Shown piece after piece: positions 1-8,788 of a stretch of 46,957 nucleotides of DNA (position 1 is its first letter; every line of letters begins with the position of its first letter). This DNA is from Methylocystis sp. (GTDB lineage: Bacteria; Pseudomonadota; Alphaproteobacteria; Rhizobiales; Beijerinckiaceae). Both the position numbers and the translations under genes were made by a program. Location: positions 1 through 46,957 of the forward strand of contig JALHNR010000002.1 of assembly GCA_022843525.1 (NCBI GenBank). The letters are read 5' to 3'. The notes under the pieces are model-generated. The model saw nothing but the letters and a program-made list of their open reading frames with translations, ran no database searches and was not told where the DNA came from.

Positions 1-2180
1 TCGATCTGGCGGTCGTTCAAGCCGAAGCGGCGATAGATGGCGGCGATCTGCGGCTCGAAGGCGCGTTCATTCGGCAGGAACAAGCGCGTCGGGCAGCTCT
101 CGACGATCGCCGGCGCAATCGGACTCGTTTCGATATCGGCGAGCGACTGTGTGGCGAAGACGACGGAAGCGTTCTTCTTGCGTAGGGTTTTCAGCCATTC
201 GCGCAACTGGCTGGCAAAGCCCTTGTCGTCGAGGGCGAGCCAGCCTTCGTCGATGATGATGAGGCTTGGCGACCCGTCGAGTTGGCCTTCGATGCGATGA
301 AAGAGATAGGCGAGAACGGCGGGCGCCGCCGATGAGCCGATCAGGCCTTCGGTCTCAAAAGTCTGGATGTCGGCGGCGCCGAGAACTTCTGCCTCTGCAT
401 CGAGCAACCTCCCATGCGGTCCGCCAAGGCAGAAAGGTTTTAGCGCGCGTTTGAGGGCGTTCGACTGCAGAAGTACTGAGAGGCCTGTCAGCGTGCGCTC
501 GGCAACCGGCGCTGACGCGAGGGAGCCGAGCGCCGTCCAGAGATGTTCTTTGACCTCCGGCGCGACGCTTACATTTTCGCGGGCGAGGATCGCCGCGATC
601 CATTCGGCAGCCCAGGCGCGCTCCGCGACCTCGTCAATGCGCGCCAGCGGCTGCAGGGAGACGGGATCGATGTCGTCGTCGTTGAGCGATCCGCCAAGAT
701 CGTTCCAATCGCCGCCCATGGCGAGCGTCGCCGCCCGCGCCGATCCCCCGAAATCGAAGATGAAAATCTGGGAATTTTCGTATCGGCGAAACTGCAGCGC
801 CATCAGCGCCAGGAGCACGCTCTTGCCGGCGCCGGTCGGACCGACGATCAGCGTATGCCCGACATCGCCGACATGGAGCGAGAACCGAAACGGCGTCGAC
901 CCTTCCGTCCGCGCGAAGAACAGCGGCGGCGCATGAAGATGCGTGTCCTGCAGCGGACCCGCCCAGACCGCAGAGAGCGGAATCATATGGGCAAGATTCA
1001 GCGTCGAGATCGGCGGCTGGCGGACATTGGCGTAGACATTTCCGGGAAGCGAGCCAAGCCAAGCTTCGATTGCGTTGACCGTCTCCGCCATACAGGTGAA
1101 GTCGCGGCCCTGGATCACCTTCTCGGCGAGACGAAGCTTTTCGTTCGCGAGTCGTGGATCGTCATCCCAGACGGTCAGCGTCGCCGTCACATAGGCTTCG
1201 CCGATGAGATCGGAGCCGAGATCCTGCAGGGCTGCGTCGGCATCTAACGCCTTGTTATGGGCGTCGGTGTCGAGCAGCACCGAGGCTTCATTGGTCATCA
1301 CCTCCTTCAGGATCGCGAAGATCGACTTTCGCTTGGCGAACCATTGCCGCCGGATGCGGGTCAGGACTTTCGTGGCGTCGCTCTTGTCGAGGGTGAGCGC
1401 CCGCGTCGACCAGCGATAGGGAAAGGCCAGCCGATTGAGTTCGTCGAGAACGCCCGGATAGGTCGTTGAGGGAAAGCCCATGATGGTGAGGGTGCGCAGA
1501 TGTGCGCTCCCAAGCCGCGGCTCGAGGCCGCCGGTCAGTGGCTCGTCGACGAGGATTGCGTCGAGATGCATCGGCGTCTCGGGAACGCGCACATTGTGGT
1601 GCCTGGTCGAGACGCAGGAATGGAGATAGGTCAGAGTTTCGGCGTCGGAGAGCCATTTGGCCTCCGGCGCGAAGCCTTCGATCAATTGCAGCAGGCGATC
1701 GGTCCGATCGATAAAGCCCGCGAGCATCGCGCGCGGGGAGTCGCCTGCGGCGCGCCCTTCATAGAGCCAGCGCTCGGCGCTCGATGCGTCGTCTTCGGGC
1801 GGCAGATAGACGAGGGTGAGAAAATAGCCGCTCTCAAAATGCGCGCCTTCTTCCTCAAACTGCGCCCGACGTTCTTCGTCAACCAGCGCCGAAACGGGAT
1901 CCGGAAAGAAATTCGCTGAATAATCCTGCGCCGGATTGCGCTGCGCCTCGAGGAAGATTGCCCAGCCAGAGCCGAGGCGCCGCAGCGCATTGTTGAGCCG
2001 CGCCGTGACGCCGACAAGTTCCGCTGGCGTTGCGCTCTCCAAATCCGGACCGCGAAATCGCGCCGTGCGTTGAAACGAGCCGTCCTTGTTCAGGACGACG
2101 CCGGGCGCGGCCAACGCCGCCCATGGCAGGAAATCGGCGAGGCTTTGCGGCTTCTTGCGATATTCGGCAAGGTTCAGCAT
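1..2180 (-). CDS. trbE: Conjugal transfer ATPase TrbE (VirB4 family), 3' end cut off by window
   Basis: This is the VirB4-type ATPase that powers assembly of the mating-pair channel at the inner membrane. The frame opens at ATG 2180, preceded by AGGAG at good spacing, and stays open to the window edge: 726 codons, so about the last tenth of a normal TrbE is missing. Walker A GPTGAGKS is at residues 447-454 and Walker B (LIIIDEGW, Asp-Glu at 644-645) follows. The N-terminal CagE/TrbE/VirB region holds the MLNLAEYRKKP start typical of Rhizobiales TrbE. It is the fourth gene of trbB-C-D-E, 12 bp after trbD. The protein shows no frameshift in the part present. Confidence 0.93.
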   Translation of the reverse strand, partial: MLNLAEYRKKPQSLADFLPWAALAAPGVVLNKDGSFQRTARFRGPDLESATPAELVGVTARLNNALRRLGSGWAIFLEAQRNPAQDYSANFFPDPVSALVDEERRAQFEEEGAHFESGYFLTLVYLPPEDDASSAERWLYEGRAAGDSPRAMLAGFIDRTDRLLQLIEGFAPEAKWLSDAETLTYLHSCVSTRHHNVRVPETPMHLDAILVDEPLTGGLEPRLGSAHLRTLTIMGFPSTTYPGVLDELNRLAFPYRWSTRALTLDKSDATKVLTRIRRQWFAKRKSIFAILKEVMTNEASVLLDTDAHNKALDADAALQDLGSDLIGEAYVTATLTVWDDDPRLANEKLRLAEKVIQGRDFTCMAETVNAIEAWLGSLPGNVYANVRQPPISTLNLAHMIPLSAVWAGPLQDTHLHAPPLFFARTEGSTPFRFSLHVGDVGHTLIVGPTGAGKSVLLALMALQFRRYENSQIFIFDFGGSARAATLAMGGDWNDLGGSLNDDDIDPVSLQPLARIDEVAERAWAAEWIAAILARENVSVAPEVKEHLWTALGSLASAPVAERTLTGLSVLLQSNALKRALKPFCLGGPHGRLLDAEAEVLGAADIQTFETEGLIGSSAAPAVLAYLFHRIEGQLDGSPSLIIIDEGWLALDDKGFASQLREWLKTLRKKNASVVFATQSLADIETSPIAPAIVESCPTRLFLPNERAFEPQIAAIYRRFGLNDRQI

Positions 2181-2192
2181 GAACGCCTCTCC

Positions 2193-2477
2193 TCAAGCGC
2201 CAAAATGCGTGGGGTAGCGTAGATGCCGGCGCGCGACCTCGACGAAATCGGGATCGCGCTTCGCCGCCCAGACGGCGGCAAATTGCGCCACGACCCAAAA
2301 GGCGAGTCCGGCGATCCAGAGACGCAGACCAAGGCCGAGCGCCGCCGCGAGTGTGCCGTTGAGTATGGCGATGGCGCGCGGCGCGCCGCCGAGCAGGATC
2401 GGTTCGGTCAAGGCGCGGTGGACGGGAATCCGAAATCCAGCGACCGGGCCGCCATTTTGAATGGACGCATTATCCAT
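2193..2477 (-). CDS. trbD: Conjugal transfer protein TrbD (VirB3-like)
   Basis: A 94-aa inner-membrane protein of the VirB3/TrbD family, which associates with the TrbE/VirB4 ATPase during mating-channel assembly. The sequence has the family features: an N-terminal GFRIPVHRALTEPILLGGAPR stretch followed by one long hydrophobic region (about residues 36-70), then a charged C-terminus. Its start touches the trbC stop at 2477, so translation is probably coupled. Position between trbC and trbE matches Ti-plasmid-type trb operons. Length is normal. Confidence 0.9.
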   Translation of the reverse strand: MDNASIQNGGPVAGFRIPVHRALTEPILLGGAPRAIAILNGTLAAALGLGLRLWIAGLAFWVVAQFAAVWAAKRDPDFVEVARRHLRYPTHFGA

Positions 2478-2800
2478 CAGATCAGCGCTCCGCCGCCGAA
2501 GGAGAAAAAGGACAGAAAGAAGCTCGATGCGGCGAAGGCGATGGAGAGACCAAAGACGATCTGCACCAGCCGCCGAAACCCGCCCGACGTGTCGCCGAAG
2601 GCGAGCGTCAGGCCCGTCGTGATGATGATGATCACCGCGACGATCTTGGCGACAGGTCCTTCGATCGACTGCAGGATCTGTTGGAGCGGCTGCTCCCAGG
2701 GCATGTTGGAGCCGGCGGCGACGGCGGGCGTCGAAAGGGCGGCGGCGCCAATGATGAGAACGACAGCGCCAAAGCGTTTGTGAACAGAAATCCTATTCAT
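2477..2800 (-). CDS. trbC: Pilin subunit TrbC (VirB2-like)
   Basis: The 107-aa precursor of the conjugative pilus subunit. A basic N-terminus ([11 protein letters not shown]) and a hydrophobic signal sequence end in an AxA-type cleavage site (TPAVAAG, about residues 24-30). Two transmembrane stretches follow (about 50-70 and 78-98), as in VirB2/TrbC pilins. The start overlaps the end of trbB by 8 bp, so the two are one translational unit. In IncP systems the TraF peptidase matures and cyclises TrbC; a TraF homologue is encoded at 15.6 kb. Whether this pilin is cyclised cannot be judged from sequence. Confidence 0.9.
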   Translation of the reverse strand: MNRISVHKRFGAVVLIIGAAALSTPAVAAGSNMPWEQPLQQILQSIEGPVAKIVAVIIIITTGLTLAFGDTSGGFRRLVQIVFGLSIAFAASSFFLSFFSFGGGALI

Positions 2801-3779
2801 GAGTCTCTCCGAGGTTGAGATGGGTGAGATCGGCGAGCGCGTAGTTACCGCTCTCGGTCAGCCCCTGAACGGCGGCGAGTTCGATGAGCCGGCGCTCTGA
2901 ACCGCGTCCAGCCAGCACAGCGATGATCTGGATCGTCTCGGCGATCATCGCGCGTGGCACGGTGACGACGGCTTCCTGGATGAGCTGTTCGAGACGGCGG
3001 AGCGCGCCGAGCGCGGAACCGGCGTGGATGGTGCAGACGCCGCCCGGATGTCCGGTTCCCCATGCCTTCAAGAGATCGAGGGCTTCGCTGCCGCGCACTT
3101 CGCCGATCGGAATGCGGTCGGGTCGCAGGCGCAGCGATGAGCGGACGAGCTCGGAGAGCGTCGCGACGCCTTCCTTGGTGCGCAGCGCCAGGAGGTTTGG
3201 CGCGGCGCATTGCAGTTCGCGCGTGTCTTCGATCAGGACAACGCGATCATTCGTTTTGGCGACTTCCGCAAGCAGCGCGTTGACGAGCGTCGTCTTGCCG
3301 GTCGACGTGCCGCCGGCGACGAGAATATTGTTTCGCTCGATGACGGCAGCGCGCAGGATCGCCGCCTGCTGCGGCCCCATGATCCCGGCGGCGACATAAT
3401 CATTAAGTGGGAAGACTGCGACCGCCGGCTTGCGGATGGCGAAGGCCGGCGCCGCGACGACAGGCGGCAGCAATCCTTCGAAGCGCTCGCCTGTTTCCGG
3501 CAGCTCCGCGGACACGCGCGGCGCGCCGGAATGAACCTCGGCCCCGACATGGTGCGCAACGAGCCGAATGATGCGTTCGCCGTCTTCCGGCGAGAGGCGC
3601 GCGCCCGCCTCTTCCAATCCGCTCGTCAGCCGATCGAGCCAGAGTCTCCCGTCGGGATTGAGCATGATTTCGACGACGCTGTCGTCGTCGAGCCATCGGG
3701 CGATCTGCGGCCCCAAGGCCGTGCGCAGCATGCGCGCACCGCGCGAAATCGCTTCTGGATTGTGAGAGTGAGCTGCCAC
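2793..3779 (-). CDS. trbB: Conjugal transfer ATPase TrbB (VirB11 family)
   Basis: A 328-aa hexameric secretion ATPase of the VirB11/TrbB type, acting on the cytoplasmic face of the type IV secretion channel. Walker A GGTSTGKT is at residues 156-163, the Asp box LIEDTREL near 182-189, and the Walker B and His-box regions ([15 protein letters not shown]) follow. The start is GTG at 3779 with an upstream GGGG stretch; the next in-frame Met is at residue 17. It heads the trb operon seen here and overlaps trbC by 8 bp. A 413-bp non-coding stretch separates it from the CopG-type gene. Confidence 0.95.
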   Translation of the reverse strand: MAAHSHNPEAISRGARMLRTALGPQIARWLDDDSVVEIMLNPDGRLWLDRLTSGLEEAGARLSPEDGERIIRLVAHHVGAEVHSGAPRVSAELPETGERFEGLLPPVVAAPAFAIRKPAVAVFPLNDYVAAGIMGPQQAAILRAAVIERNNILVAGGTSTGKTTLVNALLAEVAKTNDRVVLIEDTRELQCAAPNLLALRTKEGVATLSELVRSSLRLRPDRIPIGEVRGSEALDLLKAWGTGHPGGVCTIHAGSALGALRRLEQLIQEAVVTVPRAMIAETIQIIAVLAGRGSERRLIELAAVQGLTESGNYALADLTHLNLGETHE

Positions 3780-4192
3780 ATTCGCCCCTGGTTTTGTTCG
3801 AATCGCCCATGGGCGGCTCGCAACCGGGGTCGATTAAGAAAGGCCGAGGTTGAACGAATGCAACAAGTCAGTCGGTGGCGTAGGGGAGTGGCGTGCAAAG
3901 ACAGGGGAAAGCGAAAGCGAGCGCGAAAGGTGGATCGACCAACATGGTCGAATATAGCGAAAGAATTACGCGGTGCGAGCAATAGGCGAGCCGCTTTGCG
4001 CCATCGCCGCACACATTGATGCGGTCGTCGGTCGCTTCTTCGAGCTGCGCTGATCGGGAAAACCGTGGTTGGCGAACGGTGCCGCGACTCCATCTCGTGG
4101 ATGCGACCGGGGAATGGTTCGTCTGTTTGAAATTTCAGGTTCCGTCCAAATGAAATTGAAAGGGTCGCCTCAAGGACACGTGCTTTTTTCGA
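3780..4192. other. Intergenic region upstream of trbB
   Basis: No convincing gene is visible in these 413 bp. It must hold the trbB promoter, and any terminator of the traG-side transcript. I looked for a Ti-type tra box (an 18-bp ACGTGCAG-type palindrome) and did not find one. A T-rich run (GCTTTTTTCG, about 4182-4191) sits at the 3' end of the CopG-type gene on the other strand. Confidence 0.5.
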
Positions 4193-4630
4193 TTATGACT
4201 CGGCGGCGTCCGATCCGGCAGGCGGCGTGACTTCCTCAGAGACCTCTCGTGAGAGGCGCTGGCCTTTCGCGAGTCGTCTCCCCAACGCCCCGATAAAACT
4301 TTCATAGCGTTCGCGGCCCTTGGCCTGGGCGGCGGCCTGCGCATTGTCGGGGAGAGGCGGCGTCGCGGTGAGCCAGGCGCGGATATAGAGCGCGAGCGCC
4401 TCGACCGAGAATTCGAGGTCGCGCTCCATACGATCGACCGAGCGGGCAAGCCGATCCATGCGGCGTGTCACTGCCGCTTCCCAGCGATCTGAATCGTCGG
4501 CTGTCAGAAATGATATGATGGCAGCTTCGGCGATCGCCGATTTCGCGGTGCGCTCCTTGTCGGCAAGTTTTTCGAGCCGCACCATCATGTCGGCGTCGAG
4601 ATAGACGGAGAGGCGTTGCTTTACCGGCAT
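4193..4630 (-). CDS. CopG-type ribbon-helix-helix protein
   Basis: A 145-aa protein with an N-terminal ribbon-helix-helix DNA-binding domain (about residues 4-45: KQRLSVYLDADMMVRLEKLA). This is followed by a helical, charged region that may dimerise or contact partners (VTRRMDRLARSVDRMERD). Such genes sit between traG and trbB in many Rhizobiales ICEs and Ti-like plasmids, and are usually annotated as CopG family transcriptional regulators. It begins 7 bp after the traG stop, so the two are likely co-transcribed. Its target is unknown; regulation of the trb promoter in the following gap is a reasonable inference. Confidence 0.8.
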   Translation of the reverse strand: MPVKQRLSVYLDADMMVRLEKLADKERTAKSAIAEAAIISFLTADDSDRWEAAVTRRMDRLARSVDRMERDLEFSVEALALYIRAWLTATPPLPDNAQAAAQAKGRERYESFIGALGRRLAKGQRLSREVSEEVTPPAGSDAAES

Positions 4631-4637
4631 CGGCGCC

Positions 4638-6662
4638 TCACAGGGCTATTCCATCGTCGGGATCCATCGAAGCTTGTCGCGCGACCGACCGGATACGGGT
4701 GCGGAGCGTGCGGGCGCGGATTGCTTCCTCGTCGTCGGGTTCGTCGGGCTGCGCATCGTCCAGCGACTGAGTGGAAGGCGCCGACTCGGGGGCGATGGCC
4801 TCGTGCTCCGGAATCTCGGGTTCGCGACGAATTCCGCCATTAGCGGGATCCTTGTCGCCCGACTTTTTGGCGACGGCGGCCTTCGCATTTACGGCCTCCT
4901 TCGCGGGCAATGTTAGATCACTCCAATCGTCCTTGCTGTCGCGCAGCAATTCGACGCCAGGCAATGCACTCCGTTCGGCCCGATCAAGATCGGGCGGTGG
5001 CAGGATACGCGCTGTCAATCGTCGGTCCTCGAAATAGCGCGCCTTCTTCGCTCGAATCGGCGCGAGCCCGGAAACAAGCACTAATTCATCTGAAGGCGGA
5101 AGCTGCATCACCTCGCCTGGCGTGAGCAGCGGTCGCGCTGTCTCTTGGCGAGACACCATGAGATGGCCAAGCCACGGCGATAGTCGATGACCGGCATAGT
5201 TGCGCGCGTCGCGGATTTCCGTCGCGGTTCCCAGCGCGTCCGAGACACGCTTGGCGGTGCGTTCGTCATTTGTGGCGAATGAAACGCGCACATGACAATT
5301 GTCGAGGATGGCGTTGTTTGGACCGTAGGCTTTCTCGATCTGATTGAGCGACTGAGCGATAAGAAAGCTCTTCAACCCATAGCCGGCCATGAAGGCGAGC
5401 GCCGACTCGAAAAAGTCCAGCCGCCCGAGCGCAGGGAATTCGTCGAGCATCAAGAGGACGCGGTGGCGCCGTGTTTTTGCATCCAGTTCCTCCGTCAGGC
5501 GGCGACCAATCTGGTTGAGCACCAAACGCACCAGCGGCTTGGTGCGGGAGATGTCGGAGGGCGGCACGACGAGATAGAGCGTCGCCGGCCTCTTCGCCGA
5601 CACAAGATCGTCGATCCGCCAGTCGCAGCGGCGCGTCACCTGCGCCACGACGGGATCGCGGTAGAGGCCGAGGAAGGACATGGCGGTGGAGAGCACGCCA
5701 GAGCGCTCATTTTCGGATTTGTTCAAGAGTTCGCGCGCGGTCGACGCCACGATGGGATGGGGCCCGGCGTCGCCAAGATGCGCGGTCGTCATCATGGCGC
5801 GCAGCGTCGTCTCGATCGGCCGCTTGGGGTCCGACAGGAAATTGGCGACGCCGGCGAGCGTCTTTTCGGCTTCCGCATAGAGGACATGCAGAATCGCGCC
5901 GACAAGCAGCGAGTGGCTGGTTTTCTCCCAGTGATTTCGTCTTTCCAGCGCTCCTTCTGGGTCGACAAGGATGTCGGCGACGTTTTGAACATCGCGCACC
6001 TCGTCTGCCCCACGTCGCACCTCCAGCAACGGATTGTAGGGGCATGAATTCTCATTGGTCGGATCGAACAGCAGGACGCGCCCGAAGCGCGCGCGCCAGC
6101 CGGCCGTCAAATTCCAGTTCTCGCCCTTGATGTCGTGAACGATCGCCGATCCCGGCCACGTGAGCAGGGTCGGGACGACAAGGCCGACGCCCTTGCCGGA
6201 TCGGGTTGGCGCGAAGCACAAGACGTGTTCCGGTCCGTCATGACGCAAATAGTCGTCATCGAAGCGCCCAAGCACGACGCCATCTGGGCTGAACAAGTTC
6301 GCGGCGCGCATCTCCTCCGGCTTCGCCCAACGCGCCGAACCATAGGTGACGACATTCTTGGCTTCGCGCGCTCGATGTACCGACATGCCGATGGCGACGG
6401 CGATCGAGGCGAACCCACCTGACGCGGCGATGACGGCGCCTTCAACAAAAATGGTCGGCGCGTAGGCGTCAAAATGATACCACCACCAGAAGAATGCAGG
6501 CGGCGGATACATCGGCCACGAAGCGAGACGGAACCACGCCGGGCCCAATTCTGGTTGAAATGCCAGCCGCCACGCCGTCCATTGTGTCGCGCCCCATGTG
6601 GTTACGAGCACGATCGTGAAGACAACGAGGATCTGGCCCCAAAGGATGCGGGTGGCGGACAT
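4638..6662 (-). CDS. traG: Type IV coupling protein TraG (VirD4 family)
   Basis: The 674-aa coupling ATPase that brings the relaxase-DNA complex to the type IV secretion channel. Two N-terminal transmembrane segments (about residues 8-28 and 70-95) anchor it. Walker A is in APTRSGKGVG (151-160) and Walker B in LMLDEFPALG (about 397-406). The C-terminal tail (after about 590) is acidic and low-complexity, typical of TraG proteins that recognise relaxosomes. Relaxase and traG are usually close together in this ICE family; here they are split by a 6-kb defence cassette (6.9-12.8 kb). Confidence 0.95.
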   Translation of the reverse strand: MSATRILWGQILVVFTIVLVTTWGATQWTAWRLAFQPELGPAWFRLASWPMYPPPAFFWWWYHFDAYAPTIFVEGAVIAASGGFASIAVAIGMSVHRAREAKNVVTYGSARWAKPEEMRAANLFSPDGVVLGRFDDDYLRHDGPEHVLCFAPTRSGKGVGLVVPTLLTWPGSAIVHDIKGENWNLTAGWRARFGRVLLFDPTNENSCPYNPLLEVRRGADEVRDVQNVADILVDPEGALERRNHWEKTSHSLLVGAILHVLYAEAEKTLAGVANFLSDPKRPIETTLRAMMTTAHLGDAGPHPIVASTARELLNKSENERSGVLSTAMSFLGLYRDPVVAQVTRRCDWRIDDLVSAKRPATLYLVVPPSDISRTKPLVRLVLNQIGRRLTEELDAKTRRHRVLLMLDEFPALGRLDFFESALAFMAGYGLKSFLIAQSLNQIEKAYGPNNAILDNCHVRVSFATNDERTAKRVSDALGTATEIRDARNYAGHRLSPWLGHLMVSRQETARPLLTPGEVMQLPPSDELVLVSGLAPIRAKKARYFEDRRLTARILPPPDLDRAERSALPGVELLRDSKDDWSDLTLPAKEAVNAKAAVAKKSGDKDPANGGIRREPEIPEHEAIAPESAPSTQSLDDAQPDEPDDEEAIRARTLRTRIRSVARQASMDPDDGIAL

Positions 6663-6907
6663 GAGCGCCAGCTATGAGGCTTGCTGCAAAGCCCGCAAGG
6701 GGCATGCGCCACCCGTCGAAATATATCGCGCCGTGGCGTAGAAAAATCAGACACGTCCGCGTTGTGGGCTCGACGCATTTCGTTCCAGGTCGGCGTCAAA
6801 TTGTGCGCGACCCGCCGTAACACTCGATTATCTCTCCGTTGGTAAGTATTGTGCGAATTGTCCGCTGGTCGCGGGCAGAATCGACTTCACTGCGCTGATA
6901 GGCCGTA

Positions 6908-7504
6908 TTGATGCCCATTCCAACATTCACGATCGACGGTGTTCTGCCGCCCTATGTCGGACCAGACGGTCCTGGCGGCGCTGCCGAAGACATGTCGCCG
7001 TACTCAGTCTCTGCGCTTGAGGTTGTGGCTTCTTTAGGATTGACTGAGCAGCGGCGGGCGATCCTTGGCGGATGGCTCAGTCATCGCGCCGCCTTGCGCG
7101 GCATTGGTTTCGATCGAGGATTTCAATGGCTCGACGGGAGTTTCGTTGAGAACAAAGATCCGCAAGATCTCGATGTGGTGACGTTCCTCCACCGGCCGAT
7201 AGGTATAAATGACCGGAACGAGTTGGCGGGGCTGATGAGAGCCAACCTGAATCTTTTTGCTCGGCATCACGTCAGAGCGACATTTCATCTCGACTTTTTC
7301 GCGGCCGATCTAGATGGGACAAGTGAGACCCTCGTGAATGTAACGCGTTACTGGCTCGGACTGTTCTCGCATCGTCGCGGCGACGATCTCTGGAAGGGGA
7401 TGCTCCAGGTCAGACTTGAGGACACCTCAGATGATATGGCCGCGCTTGCTGCGCTGGGCTCTAGCCCGGTCCTGACAGGCGTCGCTGGAGGAACCAACCC
7501 ATGA
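6908..7504 (+). CDS. DUF6932-type nucleotidyltransferase-like protein
   Basis: A 198-aa protein with the minimal polymerase-beta-type nucleotidyltransferase signature. WLDGSFVE places Gly-Ser at residues 77-78, and the acidic pair DLD is at 87-89. The arrangement matches proteins annotated as DUF6932. It overlaps the following gene by 4 bp (ATGA), so the pair is translationally coupled. By analogy with MNT-type systems it could modify a partner or RNA, but no activity is established for this family that I know of. Codon choice and ATT/AAT use are less GC-biased than the backbone, which suggests separate acquisition. Confidence 0.65.
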   Translation: MMPIPTFTIDGVLPPYVGPDGPGGAAEDMSPYSVSALEVVASLGLTEQRRAILGGWLSHRAALRGIGFDRGFQWLDGSFVENKDPQDLDVVTFLHRPIGINDRNELAGLMRANLNLFARHHVRATFHLDFFAADLDGTSETLVNVTRYWLGLFSHRRGDDLWKGMLQVRLEDTSDDMAALAALGSSPVLTGVAGGTNP

Positions 7505-8439
7505 GCACCCTGCGTAAGCTCGAGCGCGACTTCGTCCACGCGGATATGGCCGCCTTATCAGGTCTACTAGCGCAACTGGGCGATGAGGACGTGATGGCTC
7601 GCCTAGGGCTCGAAGCGCGCCTTGAGGAACTTCAGCAGACGATTGCCCAACTGGACCCAACCAAGGATGAGCTGACAGCTTCGGCCGCGCTGTTCTTCGG
7701 TGGTCGTCCTGTCATCGGCGCGCGCGGGATAGAAAGCGAATTCGCGGGTGCAGCGGTCACCAAGTTTCAAGACATTGTCGCGAAGGTTCTTGCTCACGAG
7801 ACCGGCGGCCTTGGTCAACGTGGGATCGTTCCCAACAAGGGCGCGTCGACCCTGCACATCACGAACATCGTGCGTGGCTCGTTCGGCTTCCTGATGGAGG
7901 AGGTTCGACCGCAGCAGCAAATGATGGAAACTCCACTCAAGGCCGCCGTCGACGAAGCCACCAAACTTCTCGACGCTTTTGGCGAGTCCGATGAAGAGCA
8001 GTTCCGCTCGGCTGTCGAGACCATCGATCAAAGAGTGCTGGGAACGGCACGCGAGTTCTTTGACCTCATGCGTCAGAGCGGCGCAACGCTTCGCCTCGTC
8101 GCGGGCGAAACAGATCGAAGCTTCGGAGCCGAAGCGGTCGCCCGCGCCGCCGAACGCGCCACGTCGACGACGGTCGAGGATACGGATGAGACCTTACAAG
8201 GTCAGCTCGCAGGCGTGCTCCCCGACGCGCATCAGTTCGAATTCCGAGCCGGCCCTGATCGCGGAACGATACGCGGCAAAGTTGATCGGGCTCTAACAAC
8301 TGATCAACTCACGCAATTCAATCGGGACTGGGTAAATGTGGATGCGGACGCGCGAGTGCATGTAAAACGGATTTTTCGTAGCGGCGCCGTCGTCCGAGAG
8401 AACTATACGTTACTGATGTTGGCGAGACGTGGCGACTGA
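7501..8439 (+). CDS. Unknown protein, partner of the DUF6932-type gene
   Basis: I do not recognise a named domain. The 312-aa product has a helical N-terminus (residues 1-60). A conserved-looking core follows (about 60-150) with GARGIESEF and a GSFGFLMEE segment, then a helical middle and a beta-rich C-terminus (about 245-312) with DRGTIRGKV and HVKRIFRSG. No signal peptide or membrane segment is seen. The 4-bp overlap with the nucleotidyltransferase-like gene argues that they act together, as a toxin-antitoxin or two-gene defence module. Homologues are common as hypotheticals in varied bacteria, but no function can be assigned here. Confidence 0.6.
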   Translation: MSTLRKLERDFVHADMAALSGLLAQLGDEDVMARLGLEARLEELQQTIAQLDPTKDELTASAALFFGGRPVIGARGIESEFAGAAVTKFQDIVAKVLAHETGGLGQRGIVPNKGASTLHITNIVRGSFGFLMEEVRPQQQMMETPLKAAVDEATKLLDAFGESDEEQFRSAVETIDQRVLGTAREFFDLMRQSGATLRLVAGETDRSFGAEAVARAAERATSTTVEDTDETLQGQLAGVLPDAHQFEFRAGPDRGTIRGKVDRALTTDQLTQFNRDWVNVDADARVHVKRIFRSGAVVRENYTLLMLARRGD

Positions 8440-8458
8440 GACGGCTCGCTAGCAGCGT

Positions 8459-8788
8459 TCAGTCGCACCATTCGACACGTCCATTCTTCAACCAAAAATG
8501 AGAGTGGCAGCCTTTTTGAAGCCACACCGACGGTGAGAGGCTCGGCCGGCCCTTATTGTCAACGCTGAAATCCCAGCGCGGGGCCGCTTCAAGGATTACT
8601 AGAAGCTCAATGGTTTGACCACATCCGCAGGGACAACGCATCCCGACGCACCAATCTTCGTTGCCGTCGCGTGCAAGCACCAGATCGCGTCGTGGCAACT
8701 GGGGCAAGCTGTCGCCTTCCACGACTCGCAGATGTCGAGGCGGCGCAATGCGCGCCCAAATATTTCGCCACCAAATTGCAATGCTCAT
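8459..8788 (-). CDS. DUF6527 family zinc-binding protein
   Basis: A 109-aa protein with a Cys-rich knuckle WCVGMRCPCGCGQ (Cys 47, 52, 54, 56) and a C-terminal GCHSHFW...EWC motif (Cys94, His95, His97, Cys108). Together these could form one or two zinc sites. The GRPSLSPSVW and PRWDF stretches match the DUF6527 pattern. Its start overlaps the JAB-E1 stop by 4 bp, making it the third gene of the Ubl operon. DUF6527 genes are recurrent neighbours of predicted prokaryotic ubiquitin-like systems. A treble-clef or RING-like accessory role is suggested by the Cys/His pattern but is inference. Confidence 0.75.
   Translation of the reverse strand: MSIAIWWRNIWARIAPPRHLRVVEGDSLPQLPRRDLVLARDGNEDWCVGMRCPCGCGQTIELLVILEAAPRWDFSVDNKGRPSLSPSVWLQKGCHSHFWLKNGRVEWCD

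Noticed and set aside
3780-4192. Ti-type tra box for TraR before trbB
   Set aside because: No 18-bp dyad close to the consensus was found; ACGTGC occurs alone and is not part of a palindrome.
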